The notes: generated by a model from the letters alone, not told the origin. A stretch of DNA of 64,000 bases from Pasteurella bettyae CCUG 2042 (GCF_000262245.1 NZ_AJSX01000007.1:124001-188000), one strand, 5' to 3'. Positions 20,719 to 31,925 are shown, counted from the stretch's first letter. A program made the numbers and translations.

Positions 20719-21363
20719 CTATTTTAAATGTTCGTCATCATTAATTTTTTCAATAATAAATTGTCCTTCAGATTCATTATCTTGTTGAACATATCTGACA
20801 ATATTAATTGCAGTATTTAACATAGAAACACTACGACCTTCCTCTCGGTGATTTTGCCAAGTTGAACCCGCAAATAATGCCATCAACAAACGAACTGTAT
20901 GTCCATGAGATACAATTAATATATTGCCTTCATTGTGAATTTTAATAATATCTTGGATCGCTTTAATCACACGGTTTGTAAAAACTTCCCAAGTTTCACC
21001 ACCATTAGTACGAGCCATATAATTCACAGGATCATGGAGCATTTGCTGAAATTCTTCTGTGTGTCGAATGGTTTCTGTACTTACACCTTCCCAAGAACCA
21101 AAAAAATGTTCATTTAAACCTTGATGTTGAAATAATGGCACATCACGATGGCTCAAAATATGATTGGCAGTATCAATTGTGCGTTGTAAACAGCTTGAAT
21201 AAGCAGCAATAAAAGGCACATTTGCTAATGCTTTGCCCGTAAGTTTTGCTCCACGAATACCTTGTTCTGTTAGAGCAGAATTCCCCCAACCTTGCATCAG
21301 CCCTTGATCATTCCAAAGGGTTCGTCCATGGCGAATAAGATAGAGACGAAGTTCTTTTTTCAT
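20719..21363 (-). CDS. Histidine phosphatase (phosphoglycerate-mutase-like) family protein
   Basis: 214 residues. The catalytic RHG motif is near the start (LYLIRHGRTLWNDQGLMQGWGNSALTEQG), with the second catalytic His in ILIVSHGHTVRLLMAL. The family includes cofactor-dependent phosphoglycerate mutases, GpmB-like phosphatases and PhoE/CobC; sequence alone does not identify the substrate. The N-terminus is a reasonable match to the family start (MKKELRLYLIRHG). Confidence 0.85.
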   Translation of the reverse strand: MKKELRLYLIRHGRTLWNDQGLMQGWGNSALTEQGIRGAKLTGKALANVPFIAAYSSCLQRTIDTANHILSHRDVPLFQHQGLNEHFFGSWEGVSTETIRHTEEFQQMLHDPVNYMARTNGGETWEVFTNRVIKAIQDIIKIHNEGNILIVSHGHTVRLLMALFAGSTWQNHREEGRSVSMLNTAINIVRYVQQDNESEGQFIIEKINDDEHLK

Positions 21364-21401
21364 TAGATATCCTTTTTACTTCTTTAGATTAATTTTTCTT
21401 A

Positions 21402-22868
21402 TTATAACAAGGGGCTAAATAAGAAAAATAATTTTTCAATAATTCTAGTAATAACTGATCGATTGAACCATATATTTTCATCTATAAGTTCTGATTCATT
21501 CATATAATTTTCGTGGAGTAACGAAATTTCATTTGCAAAGACCTGATCTTCTATCAGAAGAGTAACTTCAAAATTTAAATGAAAACTTCGCATATCCATA
21601 TTTACTGTGCCTACCATAACAAGCTGGTTATCAATAAGGATACTTTTTGTATGTAGGAGTCCTTGTGTGAACGTATAAATTTTAACGCCTGCTTTTAATA
21701 ATGTATCAAAATAATTTCGACTTGCCCATTTAACCATTAAAGAATCATTTTCCATTGGTAAAATGAGTGATACATTAACTCCTCGTAGTGCTGCAATTTC
21801 TAAAGCATCAATAATATTTTGTGAGGGTACAAAATATGGCGTTGTAATAGTGATACTTTGATTTGCTGAAAAAATTGCAGTCACAAGAGATTGTACCATT
21901 AAATCATCAGGTAGCCCAGGACCTGTAGCTAAAACCTGAACTGCATGGATATTGTTATTTTCCATAGGCAATCTTTGTTGAGACGGTAGGGGAACCTCTA
22001 ATTCTTGCTGAGTTTCCATTTCCCAATCCCATGCATGTAAGCCATTTAGAACAGGTGAAACCGGCCCATCGATACGCACCATAATATCGACCCATTTACC
22101 AACATTACTGCCTTGTTTAAAATAATCCGGATCAACCATATTCATACTTCCTGTATAAGAAATTTGGTTATCGATCACAATAATTTTTCGATGCTGGCGT
22201 AAATCAATTCTGCGTAAAAATATTCGCCATAGATTCACATGAAGAGCTTCTTCAATCTCAATGCCTTGCTCAATTAATTGCTTACAATGTGTACTTTTTA
22301 AAAAATCACGGCTTCCTACCGAATCTAATAAAATATGCACATTTACACCACGCTGTTTGGCTTCAATAAGTGCGGTTTCGACAAAATCAATTAGCCCACC
22401 ATTAGACCAAATATAGAACACCATATTAATGGATTGTTTGGCTTGTTGAATATCCTTGATGATATTTTTGATAATGCTTTCTGGCGTGTCTAAGATATGT
22501 AATTCATTCCCTTGAATACAAGGAATCCCTAAACGTCGTTGGGCTAATTCAAATAATGGGTAGGCAATAGAAGATTGGCTTGAGTCAATAAGTAATTTTT
22601 TTTGTTTATTTAAATTTGCAAACCATAGCATATATTTGGGGAGTAACTGCTTAGAAATATTGCTACGACGTTTACCTAAATTAATTTCGCCGAATATCAA
22701 ATAAGCTAAAATGCCTACTATAGGAACAAGATAAATAAGCATTAACCAAGAAAGCATAGCCGCTGATGATTGTTTTTTGACAAGTTGTCTGATGGTAATC
22801 GAGACAATTAAAGCCCACATTATTGCTGGCACAATATATGCTATAATCTGTTCTAAATTAATATTCAT
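21402..22868 (-). CDS. cls: Cardiolipin synthase (ClsA type)
   Basis: Phospholipase D superfamily membrane enzyme that joins two phosphatidylglycerols into cardiolipin. Start at 22868 (MNINLEQIIAYIVPAIMWAL), with GGAAG 10 bases upstream; in-frame ATGs further upstream overlap the divergent gene and are less likely. 488 residues. Two N-terminal transmembrane helices (about residues 8-27 and 36-56), then two HKD motifs: HRKIIVID and HTKSILID. The C-terminus LFFLFSPLL closely matches the E. coli ClsA end. It holds an uptake signal near 22370. Confidence 0.93.
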   Translation of the reverse strand: MNINLEQIIAYIVPAIMWALIVSITIRQLVKKQSSAAMLSWLMLIYLVPIVGILAYLIFGEINLGKRRSNISKQLLPKYMLWFANLNKQKKLLIDSSQSSIAYPLFELAQRRLGIPCIQGNELHILDTPESIIKNIIKDIQQAKQSINMVFYIWSNGGLIDFVETALIEAKQRGVNVHILLDSVGSRDFLKSTHCKQLIEQGIEIEEALHVNLWRIFLRRIDLRQHRKIIVIDNQISYTGSMNMVDPDYFKQGSNVGKWVDIMVRIDGPVSPVLNGLHAWDWEMETQQELEVPLPSQQRLPMENNNIHAVQVLATGPGLPDDLMVQSLVTAIFSANQSITITTPYFVPSQNIIDALEIAALRGVNVSLILPMENDSLMVKWASRNYFDTLLKAGVKIYTFTQGLLHTKSILIDNQLVMVGTVNMDMRSFHLNFEVTLLIEDQVFANEISLLHENYMNESELIDENIWFNRSVITRIIEKLFFLFSPLL

Positions 22869-22892
22869 ATTAACTATACTTCCGAGAATTTT

Positions 22893-23624
22893 ATGCAAGA
22901 ATTTAAAATTATACATAAACATCCTGACTTTATCATTATTGATAAACCAAATGAAGTATCAGTTCATAAGGATAATGAAGAAGTCGGATTAGTTCAAAAG
23001 CTTGCAAAACAATTGAATGTTCCTAAATTGTGGTTAGTTCATCGTTTAGATAAGGTGACCTCAGGATTGCTAATATTGGCTTTAAATGAATATGCTGCAT
23101 CAGAATTATCACAACTATTTGCCAAACACCAAATTCGTAAAACTTATTTAGCACTATCTACACAGAAACCTAAAAAGAAACAAGGATTGATTATTGGTGA
23201 TCTTGAGAAGGCGAGAAGAGGCGCTTGGAAACTGTGTCAGAGTAAAAATAATCCAGCTATTACAAGATTTGAATCTGTTAGTTGTGAAGCTAATTTGAGA
23301 TTATTCATTTTAAAACCACAAACAGGTAAAACTCACCAGTTACGTGTTGCGATGAAAAGCTTGGGAAGTCCCATTTGGGGGGACGAGTTATATGGTGGAA
23401 ATTTGCTAAAAGCTGACCGCACTTATTTACATGCTTTCCAATTAGAATTCACTTATCATGGCGAATTATTCGAAATAGAATCTTTTCCTAATACGGGTGT
23501 TTATTTTCTAAAAGAATCTGTTATTGAAAAAATAGAATCCCTTAAATTCCCCCTCAAACAGCGAGGGGGAATAGACATGATTTCTACTGAAAGTCTAAAA
23601 TATATTGAAGATCAGCTTCAATGA
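22893..23624 (+). CDS. RluA-family pseudouridine synthase (TIGR01621-like) with altered C-terminus
   Basis: 243 residues. HRLDKVTSGLLILALN carries the catalytic Asp (near residue 53); KPQTGKTHQLRVAMKSLGSPIWGD is the conserved C-terminal core. There is no S4 domain, so it belongs with short RluA-type enzymes; the RNA target is unknown. Only 24 bp separate its ATG from the divergent cls start. Beyond about residue 210 the tail (FPLKQRGGIDMISTESLKYIE) does not look like the family. It is encoded across a 10-bp-stem hairpin (23546-23572) and overlaps the 3' end of the opposing higA by 41 bp. I infer that the original 3' end was replaced when the toxin-antitoxin region joined. Confidence 0.82.
   Translation: MQEFKIIHKHPDFIIIDKPNEVSVHKDNEEVGLVQKLAKQLNVPKLWLVHRLDKVTSGLLILALNEYAASELSQLFAKHQIRKTYLALSTQKPKKKQGLIIGDLEKARRGAWKLCQSKNNPAITRFESVSCEANLRLFILKPQTGKTHQLRVAMKSLGSPIWGDELYGGNLLKADRTYLHAFQLEFTYHGELFEIESFPNTGVYFLKESVIEKIESLKFPLKQRGGIDMISTESLKYIEDQLQ
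23546..23572. repeat. Perfect 10-bp-arm inverted repeat inside the 3' end of the pseudouridine synthase gene
   Basis: ATTCCCCCTC (23546-23555), loop AAACAGC, GAGGGGGAAT (23563-23572). It is very G+C-rich for this region. No T run follows on either strand, so it is not a typical terminator; it may mark a junction. Confidence 0.75.
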
Positions 23625-23886
23625 GTTGCTTAGTTTTCTGCATATCGTAATGGCTTTGCAAATTTAGCCAACTTTCTGCATTAGTACCAAAAAATGCACC
23701 TAAACGTAAGGCAATATTAGCAGTAATAGGGCATTTCCCCGTAGATATCTCACTGATCTTTCTGGGAGAAAGTAAAATTGCTTTGGATAATTCAAATTGA
23801 GTAATGCCTAAAGGTTTCAGCCATTCCTCATAAAGAATTTCTCCTGGATGAGCAAAAAGAACAGGTGAATTATAAGCGTTGCTCAT
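23584..23886 (-). CDS. higA: HigA-family antitoxin (XRE helix-turn-helix)
   Basis: DNA-binding antitoxin that neutralises HigB and represses its own operon. 100 residues from ATG 23886, which has a strong GGAGGT 4 bases upstream; this start is preferred over one four codons earlier. The helix-turn-helix runs about residues 24-55 (ITQFELSKAILLSPRKISEIS ... ITANIALRLGAFFGT), and HPGEILYEEWLKPLGIT is typical of the VapI/HigA group. Its first 17 bases overlap the end of higB. Confidence 0.88.
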   Translation of the reverse strand: MSNAYNSPVLFAHPGEILYEEWLKPLGITQFELSKAILLSPRKISEISTGKCPITANIALRLGAFFGTNAESWLNLQSHYDMQKTKQLIEADLQYILDFQ

Positions 23887-24172
23887 GTTCACCTCCATGA
23901 CGTTCTAACAATTTTACATTTACAGCAGCATTATGTTTCCATGTAAAATTTAAAACCCATTCATCATTAATATTGATGGAGTATTGCCCATCCTCATCAT
24001 TTTCGAGAATATCTAGTTTATTATTAGGTAATTTATTTAAGAACTTAATTGATGCAGCAGCATTTAGTTGTTGCAACTTACGCATCGCTTGCTTTTCACA
24101 AGATATAAAACGAACGATACGAGCACCTTGAAATAACTCCTGTGTATCCTTACACGCAAAATGAATTATCAT
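23870..24172 (-). CDS. higB: HigB-family toxin (RelE/ParE superfamily)
   Basis: Ribosome-dependent mRNA interferase of a type II toxin-antitoxin pair in the known family; no activity can be read from sequence. 100 residues from ATG 24172 (MIIHFACKDTQELFQGARI), with GAGG about 8-12 bases upstream. C-terminal features WVLNFTWKHNAAVNVKLLERHGG are typical of the HigB/killer protein fold. The toxin precedes the antitoxin, the usual order for higBA. Two inverted repeats lie upstream (24251-24310). Confidence 0.85.
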   Translation of the reverse strand: MIIHFACKDTQELFQGARIVRFISCEKQAMRKLQQLNAAASIKFLNKLPNNKLDILENDEDGQYSININDEWVLNFTWKHNAAVNVKLLERHGGEHEQRL

Positions 24173-24250
24173 TAAGTAAACCTCATATTTTAAAGGAATT
24201 GTAAACATCGAGAATGAATTCATGGCTATTCTGTGTTTTTTTACTGAATT

Positions 24251-24275
24251 AAACTGAATGCAAATGCTTCAGTTT
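24251..24275. promoter_or_regulatory. Candidate HigA operator
   Basis: AAACTGAA (24251-24258), 9-bp spacer, TTCAGTTT (24268-24275): a perfect inverted repeat 79-103 bp upstream of higB. Autoregulation at such repeats is known for higBA; the assignment here is inference. Confidence 0.4.
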
Positions 24276-24278
24276 AGA

Positions 24279-24310
24279 CCATAATTTGTGATTCCTATCA
24301 CAAATTATGG
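24279..24310. promoter_or_regulatory. Perfect CRP-consensus site inside a 32-bp palindrome
   Basis: TGTGA-TTCCTA-TCACA (24287-24302) matches the CRP half-sites exactly and is embedded in 14-bp perfect arms (CCATAATTTGTGAT / ATCACAAATTATGG). It lies between the divergent higB and DUF1508 genes and could control either. Confidence 0.65.
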
Positions 24311-24443
24311 CATATATATACACAAAAATATCTATTAGGTCAAAAAATATATTGAATTTATTTAATAAGAGATTATGCTTAGTTTCTGAGAGTTTTTCTC
24401 AAATTAATATTTAATTATTTGATTTTTCAATAGGAGAAAGAAA

Positions 24444-24785
24444 ATGGCATTGGGTTGGTATGAATTAAAATTAGCTAAAGATGGACAATTTATGTTCAAT
24501 TTAAAAGCGGCAAATAGCCAAGTTATTCTAACTAGCGAGCTTTATAAATCTTGTGCAGCAGTAGAAAATGGTATTGCTTCTGTACAAAAAAATGGCGTAA
24601 CTGAAAAAAACTTTGAGTTAAAAGAAAATAAAAAAGGTGAACCTTATTTTATTTTAAAAGCTCAAAATCACCAAGAAATTGGTCGTAGTGAATACTATTC
24701 ATCTAAGGCATCTGCTGAAAATGGAATTAAATCAGTAATGAAAAATGCAGCCACTACAGTAATTAAAGATAAAACTCAGGCATAG
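24444..24785 (+). CDS. DUF1508 / YegP-family protein
   Basis: 113 residues made of two tandem DUF1508 repeats of about 50 residues: GWYELKLAKDGQFMFNLKAANSQVILTSELY and PYFILKAQNHQEIGRSEYYSSKASAENGI share the pattern F-x-L-K-A-x-N then S-E-x-Y. Function unknown. ATG 24444 with a strong AGGAGA upstream. Monocistronic: a terminator follows and a CRP-like palindrome lies 134-165 bp upstream. Confidence 0.85.
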   Translation: MALGWYELKLAKDGQFMFNLKAANSQVILTSELYKSCAAVENGIASVQKNGVTEKNFELKENKKGEPYFILKAQNHQEIGRSEYYSSKASAENGIKSVMKNAATTVIKDKTQA

Positions 24786-24823
24786 ATAGTATATTGTCGA
24801 GTTTTTGACATAGAATTTTAATA

Positions 24824-24852
24824 AGGGCAATCGATAGAGATTGCCTTTTTAT
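24824..24852 (+). terminator. Rho-independent terminator
   Basis: GGCAATC (24826-24832), loop GATAGA, GATTGCC (24839-24845), then TTTTTATC. It ends the DUF1508 gene. Confidence 0.85.
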
Positions 24853-25000
24853 CTTTATAGAATGGCTGAATTCTTTTAGCAACAGAAGAAAGTGCGGTTA
24901 TTTCCAGTAAAATTTTCTCTATTTACATAATAATAACGTGATTTTTTAATAAGTTAGTATTATTATAAGGAGTATTTTATCAAATTAGACAAGTAAATAG

Positions 25001-25999
<999 letters not shown>

Positions 26000-26070
26000 A
26001 TAATGTGTAATAGCGTATTGTTTACGCTAACTGAGCAGAATAAAAGAATACAAAATAAAGGATAGAATTA

Positions 26071-28458
26071 ATGAAATTCAGTGAACAATGGGTCCGTGAG
26101 TGGGTAAATCCCGCTGTCAATACAGAGCAATTATGTGAACAAATCACCATGCTTGGATTAGAAGTAGATGGAGTGGAAGCTGTCGCTGGCGATTTTACTG
26201 GCGTTGTTGTAGGTGAGGTGGTTGAGTGTGCTCCACATCCAGATGCAGATAAATTACGTGTAACAAAAATTAATGTTGGTAGTGAACGACTATTAGATAT
26301 AGTTTGTGGTGCACCAAACTGTCGCCAAGGTCTAAAAGTCGCTTGTGCAACTGATGGCGCAGTATTACCTGGTAATTTTAAAATTAAGAAAACTAAATTA
26401 CGCGGACAACCTTCAGAAGGGATGCTTTGCTCATATAGCGAATTAGGCATTTCTGAAGATCATAGCGGTATTATTGAATTACCTACAGATGCACCTGTCG
26501 GTATGAACCTCCGTGAATATCTTAGTTTAGATGATAAAGAAATTGAAATTAGCTTAACACCAAACCGTGCAGATTGTTTAAGTATTGCGGGTATCGCTCG
26601 TGAAATTGGTGTGGTAAATCAATTGCCAATAACTGAGCCTGAAATCAACACTGTATCGGTAACAACAAATGAGAAAGTGGCTATTGAACTTATTGCTCCA
26701 GACGCTTGTCCTCGCTATTTGTTGCGCTCAGTAAAAAATGTGAATGTAAAAGCACCAACACCACTATGGATGAAAGAGAAATTACGTCGTTGTGGTATTC
26801 GTTCTATTGATCCAATCGTCGATATTACCAATTACGTGTTGCTTGAATTAGGTCAACCGATGCATGCTTTCGATGCGGACAAAGTGGTTCAGCCTATTCA
26901 GGTTCGTTTAGCTAAAGATGATGAAGAATTAGTGTTACTAGATGGTTCAGTGGCTAAATTACAAAGCAATACCTTAGTTATTGCGGATCAAAAAGGTCCA
27001 ATTGCTATGGCTGGTATTTTTGGTGGTCAAGCCAGTGGTGTTAATACAGAAACAAAAGATGTTATTTTAGAAGCCGCATTTTTTGCACCATTAGCCATTA
27101 CAGGTCGTGCTCGTCAATATGGTTTACATACAGATGCTTCACACCGCTTTGAGCGAGGTGTAGATTTTGCATTACAACATAAAGCAATGGAGAGAGCTAC
27201 CGCACTTTTAGTTGAAATCTGCGGTGGTGAAGTAGGTGAAATTTGTGAGGCAGTAAGTGAACCACATTTACCTAAATTAAATGAAGTAATATTACGCCGT
27301 AGCAAATTAGATTCACTTTTAGGACATCATATTGAAACTGAAATAGTGACAGAAATTTTCCATCGCTTAGGTTTGCCTGTTCATTATGAAAATGATATGT
27401 GGACTGTCACTTCGGCAAGTTGGCGTTTTGATATTGAAATTGAAGAAGACTTAATTGAAGAAATTGCTCGTATTTATGGTTATAACAGCATTCCAAATAA
27501 TGCACCTTTAGCACATTTAACTATGCGTGAACATCGTGAGTCTGAGCTTGAATTATCACGTATTAAATCAACATTAGTAGATAATGATTTCCATGAAGCA
27601 ATTACATATAGCTTTGTTGATCCAAAATTACAATCCATTCTACATCCAGACCAAGAAGCTTGGATTTTACCTAATCCAATTTCAAGTGAAATGTCAGCAA
27701 TGCGTGTTTCATTATTGACGGGGTTATTAAGTGCGGTAGTATATAATCAAAATCGTCAGCAAAACCGTGTTCGCTTATTTGAAACAGGGTTACGTTTTAT
27801 TCCTAATGCAAAATCAGAATTCGGTATTCGTCAAGAATTAATGTTTGCAGCTGTGATGACAGGCTCCCGTTTAAATGAACATTGGGCAACTAAAACAGCA
27901 CCAGCCGATTTCTTTGATTTAAAAGGTAACATTGAGAACCTTTTAGCATTAACAAAAGCTGGCGGCCGTGTTAAATTTGTAGCGAAAGAATTTCCTGCGT
28001 TTCATCCAGGTCAATCAGCGGCAATGGTATTAGATGGTGAAGAAATTGGTTATATTGGTCAAATTCACCCAATAGTTGCACAAAAATTAGGGATCAATGG
28101 TAAAGCATTTGCTTGTGAATTATTGGTATCTAAAGTTGCTGAACGCAATGTTGCTAGTGCAAAAGAAATTTCTAAATTTCCTTCAAATAAACGTGACTTA
28201 GCATTAGTTGTTGAGGAAAATGTAGCTGCAAGCGATATTATTGATGCATGTCGTGAAGCAGCAGGTAATAAATTAACTCAAGTTAATTTATTTGATGTGT
28301 ACCAAGGTCAAGGTGTTCCTGAAGGCTATAAAAGCCTTGCAATTAGTTTAACTATTCAAGATACTGAGAAAACTTTGGAAGAAGATGATATTAATGCGGT
28401 AATTTCTGTTGTATTATCCGAGTTAAAAGAACGTTTTAATGCTTACTTAAGAGATTAA
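26071..28458 (+). CDS. pheT: Phenylalanyl-tRNA synthetase beta subunit
   Basis: 795 residues, as in E. coli. N-terminal tRNA-binding (EMAP-like) domain with [15 protein letters not shown] near 51-65, B3/B4 editing domain, B5 domain, class II-like catalytic fold without catalysis (FETGLRF), and a C-terminal ferredoxin-like anticodon-binding domain ([18 protein letters not shown]). ATG 26071 with AAGGATAG upstream. Co-transcribed with pheS and with ihfA, whose ATG is 4 bp downstream. Two internal uptake signals (near 27198 and 27730). Confidence 0.97.
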   Translation: MKFSEQWVREWVNPAVNTEQLCEQITMLGLEVDGVEAVAGDFTGVVVGEVVECAPHPDADKLRVTKINVGSERLLDIVCGAPNCRQGLKVACATDGAVLPGNFKIKKTKLRGQPSEGMLCSYSELGISEDHSGIIELPTDAPVGMNLREYLSLDDKEIEISLTPNRADCLSIAGIAREIGVVNQLPITEPEINTVSVTTNEKVAIELIAPDACPRYLLRSVKNVNVKAPTPLWMKEKLRRCGIRSIDPIVDITNYVLLELGQPMHAFDADKVVQPIQVRLAKDDEELVLLDGSVAKLQSNTLVIADQKGPIAMAGIFGGQASGVNTETKDVILEAAFFAPLAITGRARQYGLHTDASHRFERGVDFALQHKAMERATALLVEICGGEVGEICEAVSEPHLPKLNEVILRRSKLDSLLGHHIETEIVTEIFHRLGLPVHYENDMWTVTSASWRFDIEIEEDLIEEIARIYGYNSIPNNAPLAHLTMREHRESELELSRIKSTLVDNDFHEAITYSFVDPKLQSILHPDQEAWILPNPISSEMSAMRVSLLTGLLSAVVYNQNRQQNRVRLFETGLRFIPNAKSEFGIRQELMFAAVMTGSRLNEHWATKTAPADFFDLKGNIENLLALTKAGGRVKFVAKEFPAFHPGQSAAMVLDGEEIGYIGQIHPIVAQKLGINGKAFACELLVSKVAERNVASAKEISKFPSNKRDLALVVEENVAASDIIDACREAAGNKLTQVNLFDVYQGQGVPEGYKSLAISLTIQDTEKTLEEDDINAVISVVLSELKERFNAYLRD

Positions 28459-28462
28459 ACTT

Positions 28463-28759
28463 ATGACTTTAACTAAAATAGAACTTGCAGACAATCTAAT
28501 TGAAAAACATGGTTTAAATAAATCAGATGCTAAAGCCTTAGTAGAGGATTTTTTTGAAGAAATTCGCATTGCCTTAGAGCAAGGTCAAGATGTAAAGCTC
28601 TCTGGCTTTGGTAATTTCGAATTACGAAATAAATCATCTCGTCCAGGACGCAACCCTAAAACAGGCGAGAGTGTTCCTGTTTCAGCACGTCGTGTTGTGG
28701 TATTTAAGCCAGGTCAAAAATTACGTACTCGTGTAGAAAAAACCAAACCGAAAAGTTAA
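28463..28759 (+). CDS. ihfA: Integration host factor alpha subunit
   Basis: 98-residue DNA-bending protein of the HU/IHF family; with IHF-beta it shapes promoters, origins and recombination sites. The signature [22 protein letters not shown] covers the beta arm with the intercalating Pro. ATG lies 4 bp after the pheT stop, so translation is probably coupled; pheST-ihfA is a conserved operon in Gammaproteobacteria. It is followed by a strong terminator. Confidence 0.97.
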   Translation: MTLTKIELADNLIEKHGLNKSDAKALVEDFFEEIRIALEQGQDVKLSGFGNFELRNKSSRPGRNPKTGESVPVSARRVVVFKPGQKLRTRVEKTKPKS

Positions 28760-28779
28760 TTTTTTCTAATATGAATATA

Positions 28780-28815
28780 AAAGCTATCTATAAGAGGATT
28801 ATAGATAGCTTTATT
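28780..28815 (+). terminator. Rho-independent terminator of pheST-ihfA
   Basis: A perfect 14-bp stem (28780-28793 with 28799-28812) and 5-nt loop GAGGA, ending in TTT followed by ATTT. Confidence 0.82.
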
Positions 28816-28833
28816 TGTATACAGGAGAGTTTT

Positions 28834-29313
28834 ATGAGCTTTTCATTTAGAAAATTTTGTTTAATACTTTCTATTGCTACATTAACAGCTTGTTCAAGTA
28901 ATTTCTCATCTATTAATTATAAAGGACAATTAAATGATCCTATCATGGTAATTACATTATTGAGCGAGCAACAAAGAGAATGGGCTGGAGCACCTTATGT
29001 TTTAGGTGGAACATCAAGAAATGGTGTAGATTGTTCAGGATTTGTGCAAACTACTTTCATGGATCGATTTAATATCGCATTACCTAGAACAACTACAGCA
29101 CAAGCTAAATATGGTAGAGAAGTAGATTTAGATAATATTCAAACTGGTGATCTTGTATTCTTTAAAACTGGACGTGGACCTAATGGATACCATGTAGGAA
29201 TTTATGTAAAAGATAATAAATTTTTGCACGCCTCAACTAAAGGTGGTGTAATTTATTCTTCAATGAATAATCCATATTGGAAGGATGCCTACTGGCAAAC
29301 TAGAAGAATTTAG
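28834..29313 (+). CDS. nlpC: NlpC/P60-family lipoprotein peptidoglycan endopeptidase
   Basis: 159 residues from ATG 28834 (GGAGAG upstream); the frame opens earlier but inside the terminator. Lys/Arg-containing signal peptide and lipobox LTAC near residues 16-19 point to an outer-membrane lipoprotein. NlpC/P60 catalytic triad: Cys in NGVDCSGFVQ, His in GYHVGIYV, and a polar third residue in FLHAST. Predicted to cut D-Glu-meso-DAP bonds in peptidoglycan peptides. In E. coli nlpC also lies downstream of pheST-ihfA, after btuCED, which are absent here. Confidence 0.92.
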   Translation: MSFSFRKFCLILSIATLTACSSNFSSINYKGQLNDPIMVITLLSEQQREWAGAPYVLGGTSRNGVDCSGFVQTTFMDRFNIALPRTTTAQAKYGREVDLDNIQTGDLVFFKTGRGPNGYHVGIYVKDNKFLHASTKGGVIYSSMNNPYWKDAYWQTRRI

Positions 29314-29316
29314 TCT

Positions 29317-29345
29317 AAAAGCCACAATTATGTGGCTTTTATTTT
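29317..29345. terminator. Rho-independent terminator, bidirectional
   Basis: AAAAGCCACA (29317-29326), loop ATTA, TGTGGCTTTT (29331-29340). It lies between convergent nlpC and ttcA. Confidence 0.85.
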
Positions 29346-29353
29346 ATAGTCAA

Positions 29354-30289
29354 TTAACAGACTTCTTTAAATTGAATAAGTTGTTCTTCTTCAATTTCTA
29401 TTTCATTATCATCAAGTAAAGGTGAAATTGGCAGTTCTTCTTTATCAAAAGCAATATCACCCTCAACCCCATCTAAAACTTGTCCCTGTTTAATACCTTT
29501 AAAATCAAAGAGTTTTGGATCACACATATGTGACAACGTAATATTTTGCATGGCACTAAACATCGTTTCTAGGCGACCAGGATATTGTCTATCCCAAGTA
29601 TTCAACATTTCCTTAACCACTTGACGTTGTAAATTGGGCTGTGAGCCACATAAATTACAAGGAATGATAGGGAATTGTTTAGCAATAGCATATTTTTCAA
29701 TATCTTTTTCTTTGCAATAAGCCAATGGACGAATCACCACTTGTTTACCATCATCGGAGATCAATTTAGGTGGCATAGATTTTAATTTACCGCCATAAAA
29801 CATATTTAAAAATAATGTTGCCAACATATCATCACGATGATGACCTAAGGCAATTTTAGTTGCCCCGAGTTCTGTTGCTGTACGATATAAAATACCACGG
29901 CGTAAACGAGAACAAAGTGAGCAAGTTGTTTTACCTTCAGGGATTTTTTCTTTAACAATTCCGTATGTGTTTTCTTCAACAATTTTGTAATCTACACCAA
30001 TACTTTTTAAATATTGAGGAAGAATATGTTCAGGAAAACCAGGTTGTTTTTGGTCTAAATTTACTGCCACAATATCAAAGTGGACAGGAGCGTTATGGCG
30101 TAAATTCAATAAAATATCAAGCAGCGTATAGCTGTCTTTGCCACCAGATAAACATACCATCACTTTGTCGCCATCTTCAATCATACTAAAATCAGCGATA
30201 GCATTTCCTACATTGCGTCTTAAACGCTTCTGTAATTTATTAAAGTTATAAGCTTGTTTTTTTTCTTGTTGAGTTGTCAATTCAGTCAT
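29354..30289 (-). CDS. ttcA: tRNA 2-thiocytidine(32) synthetase
   Basis: Thiolates cytidine 32 of certain tRNAs using ATP and an iron-sulfur cluster. 311 residues. PP-loop [11 protein letters not shown] near residues 49-59. Two CxxC motifs, [12 protein letters not shown] and [10 protein letters not shown], provide cluster ligands. [14 protein letters not shown] is the conserved TtcA block. Divergent from mukF across 195 bp. Confidence 0.95.
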   Translation of the reverse strand: MTELTTQQEKKQAYNFNKLQKRLRRNVGNAIADFSMIEDGDKVMVCLSGGKDSYTLLDILLNLRHNAPVHFDIVAVNLDQKQPGFPEHILPQYLKSIGVDYKIVEENTYGIVKEKIPEGKTTCSLCSRLRRGILYRTATELGATKIALGHHRDDMLATLFLNMFYGGKLKSMPPKLISDDGKQVVIRPLAYCKEKDIEKYAIAKQFPIIPCNLCGSQPNLQRQVVKEMLNTWDRQYPGRLETMFSAMQNITLSHMCDPKLFDFKGIKQGQVLDGVEGDIAFDKEELPISPLLDDNEIEIEEEQLIQFKEVC

Positions 30290-30484
30290 TTTTTATCTTA
30301 AAATTCATGTTAAATATCAAAAAACCTGCGTATAGTAAGGCTTTATAAAAAATTTTCCAATAAAAATTATTTATTTACGATAAATCACTCAGTTTTTGTC
30401 ATAATTTCAAGCTGTAAGAATGGTTAAAATACTGTATACTTTAAAAAATTTTTATGTATTTTAAACTGGTTGTGAGAAACCTTA

Positions 30485-31822
30485 ATGCTTGAAACATCAC
30501 AAACAATTCCTGAATTAGTTTCTTGGGCAAAAGAGCGAGAATTTTCTTTAAGTTTGTCCACTGATCGTTTAGCGTTTTTATTAGCTATTGCTATTTATAA
30601 TAATGAGCGCTTTGATGGCGAAATGATTGAATCTGATTTAGTAGATATTTTCCGTCATGTATCGAATGAGTTCGAACAGTCTCAGGATACCATTTCAACA
30701 CGTGCAAACAATGCGATTAATGAATTGGTGAAACAACGTTTTCTTAATCGTTTTAGTAGCGAATTTACCGAAGGATTATCAATTTACCGCTTAACTCCAT
30801 TAGGTGTTGGTGTATCTGATTATTATATCCGTCAACGTGAATTTTCTGCCTTACGTCTTTCTGTGCAATTAGCCATTGTAGCTGATGAAATTCAACGTGC
30901 ATCAGAAGCGGCAGAAGAAGGAGTAGAATCAAATAGTGATGAGTTCTATTGGCGTCGTAATGTTTTTGCGCCTCTTAAATATTCTGTTGCAGAAATTTTC
31001 GATAGTATCGATTTATCACAACGTGTAATGGATGAAAATCAACAAAACATCAAAGATGAAATTGCTGAACTCTTAACCAAAGACTGGCAAGCGGCTATTG
31101 CTAGTTGTGAACGTTTGTTAGATGAAACTTCAGGTAATCTACGTGAGTTGCAAGATACATTAAATGCAGCTGGTGATAAGCTACAAGAGCAATTATTACG
31201 TATTCAAGACTGTGTAATTGGTCATGATGAATTATATTTCATCGAACAACTCATTACTGATTTACAAGCAAAATTAGATCGTATTATTAGCTGGGGACAA
31301 CAAGCTATTGACTTATGGATTGGTTATGACCGCCATGTTCATAAGTTTATTCGTACCGCTATTGATATGGATAAAAATCGTGTATTCTCACAACGCCTAC
31401 GTAATTCAATTCGTAACTACTTTGATATGCCATGGTATTTATGGATAGCACAAGCTGAACGCTTAGTGGATTTACGTGATGAAGAGTTAGCATTACGTGC
31501 AGAAGATGCCCTAGGTGAATTACCAGCAGAGTTAGAATTCGAACAACTTTCAGATTTACATGATCAAATAGTAGATTATATGCAAAACTTACTCATTGAG
31601 TATCGTGAACATAATCGTCCGATTAATTTAAGCAAAATATTACATGATCAATTAGCCGGTTATCCATTAGCTCGTCAATTTGATGTAGCAAGAATCATTG
31701 TTGACCAAGCCGTACGCCTTGGTATGGCAAGTGATGATTTATCGGGTAAGTACCCTGAATGGCAAGAAATTAATCATCGTGGTGCGGAAGTCCAAGCAAA
31801 TACCATTGATGAATACCGTTAA
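30485..31822 (+). CDS. mukF: Condensin subunit MukF (kleisin)
   Basis: Kleisin of the MukBEF condensin, linking MukB heads and binding MukE. 445 residues, matching the E. coli length (440). N-terminal winged-helix dimerisation domain ([26 protein letters not shown]), a long helical middle ([20 protein letters not shown]) and a C-terminal winged helix (HFDVARI-type region, [16 protein letters not shown]). ATG 30485. First gene of mukFEB; the smtA gene that precedes mukF in E. coli is absent. Confidence 0.96.
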   Translation: MLETSQTIPELVSWAKEREFSLSLSTDRLAFLLAIAIYNNERFDGEMIESDLVDIFRHVSNEFEQSQDTISTRANNAINELVKQRFLNRFSSEFTEGLSIYRLTPLGVGVSDYYIRQREFSALRLSVQLAIVADEIQRASEAAEEGVESNSDEFYWRRNVFAPLKYSVAEIFDSIDLSQRVMDENQQNIKDEIAELLTKDWQAAIASCERLLDETSGNLRELQDTLNAAGDKLQEQLLRIQDCVIGHDELYFIEQLITDLQAKLDRIISWGQQAIDLWIGYDRHVHKFIRTAIDMDKNRVFSQRLRNSIRNYFDMPWYLWIAQAERLVDLRDEELALRAEDALGELPAELEFEQLSDLHDQIVDYMQNLLIEYREHNRPINLSKILHDQLAGYPLARQFDVARIIVDQAVRLGMASDDLSGKYPEWQEINHRGAEVQANTIDEYR

Positions 31823-31925
31823 AAGTGCGGTTGATTTTTGCAAAATTTCTAGAATAAATTCAATGGTGTAAAACATCATTGATAAAGTTTAGCAGGTGTT
31901 ACCACCTAAACACAGAGAAGAAAAA

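Noticed and set aside
22893-22992. Alternative upstream starts of cls that overlap the divergent pseudouridine synthase gene
   Set aside because: The start at 22868 has a GGAAG site and matches the ClsA N-terminus; the longer form adds unrelated residues.
23546-23572. G+C-rich hairpin as a rho-independent terminator or integron-type site
   Set aside because: It lies inside an open frame, has no T run on either strand, and has none of the integron core sites.
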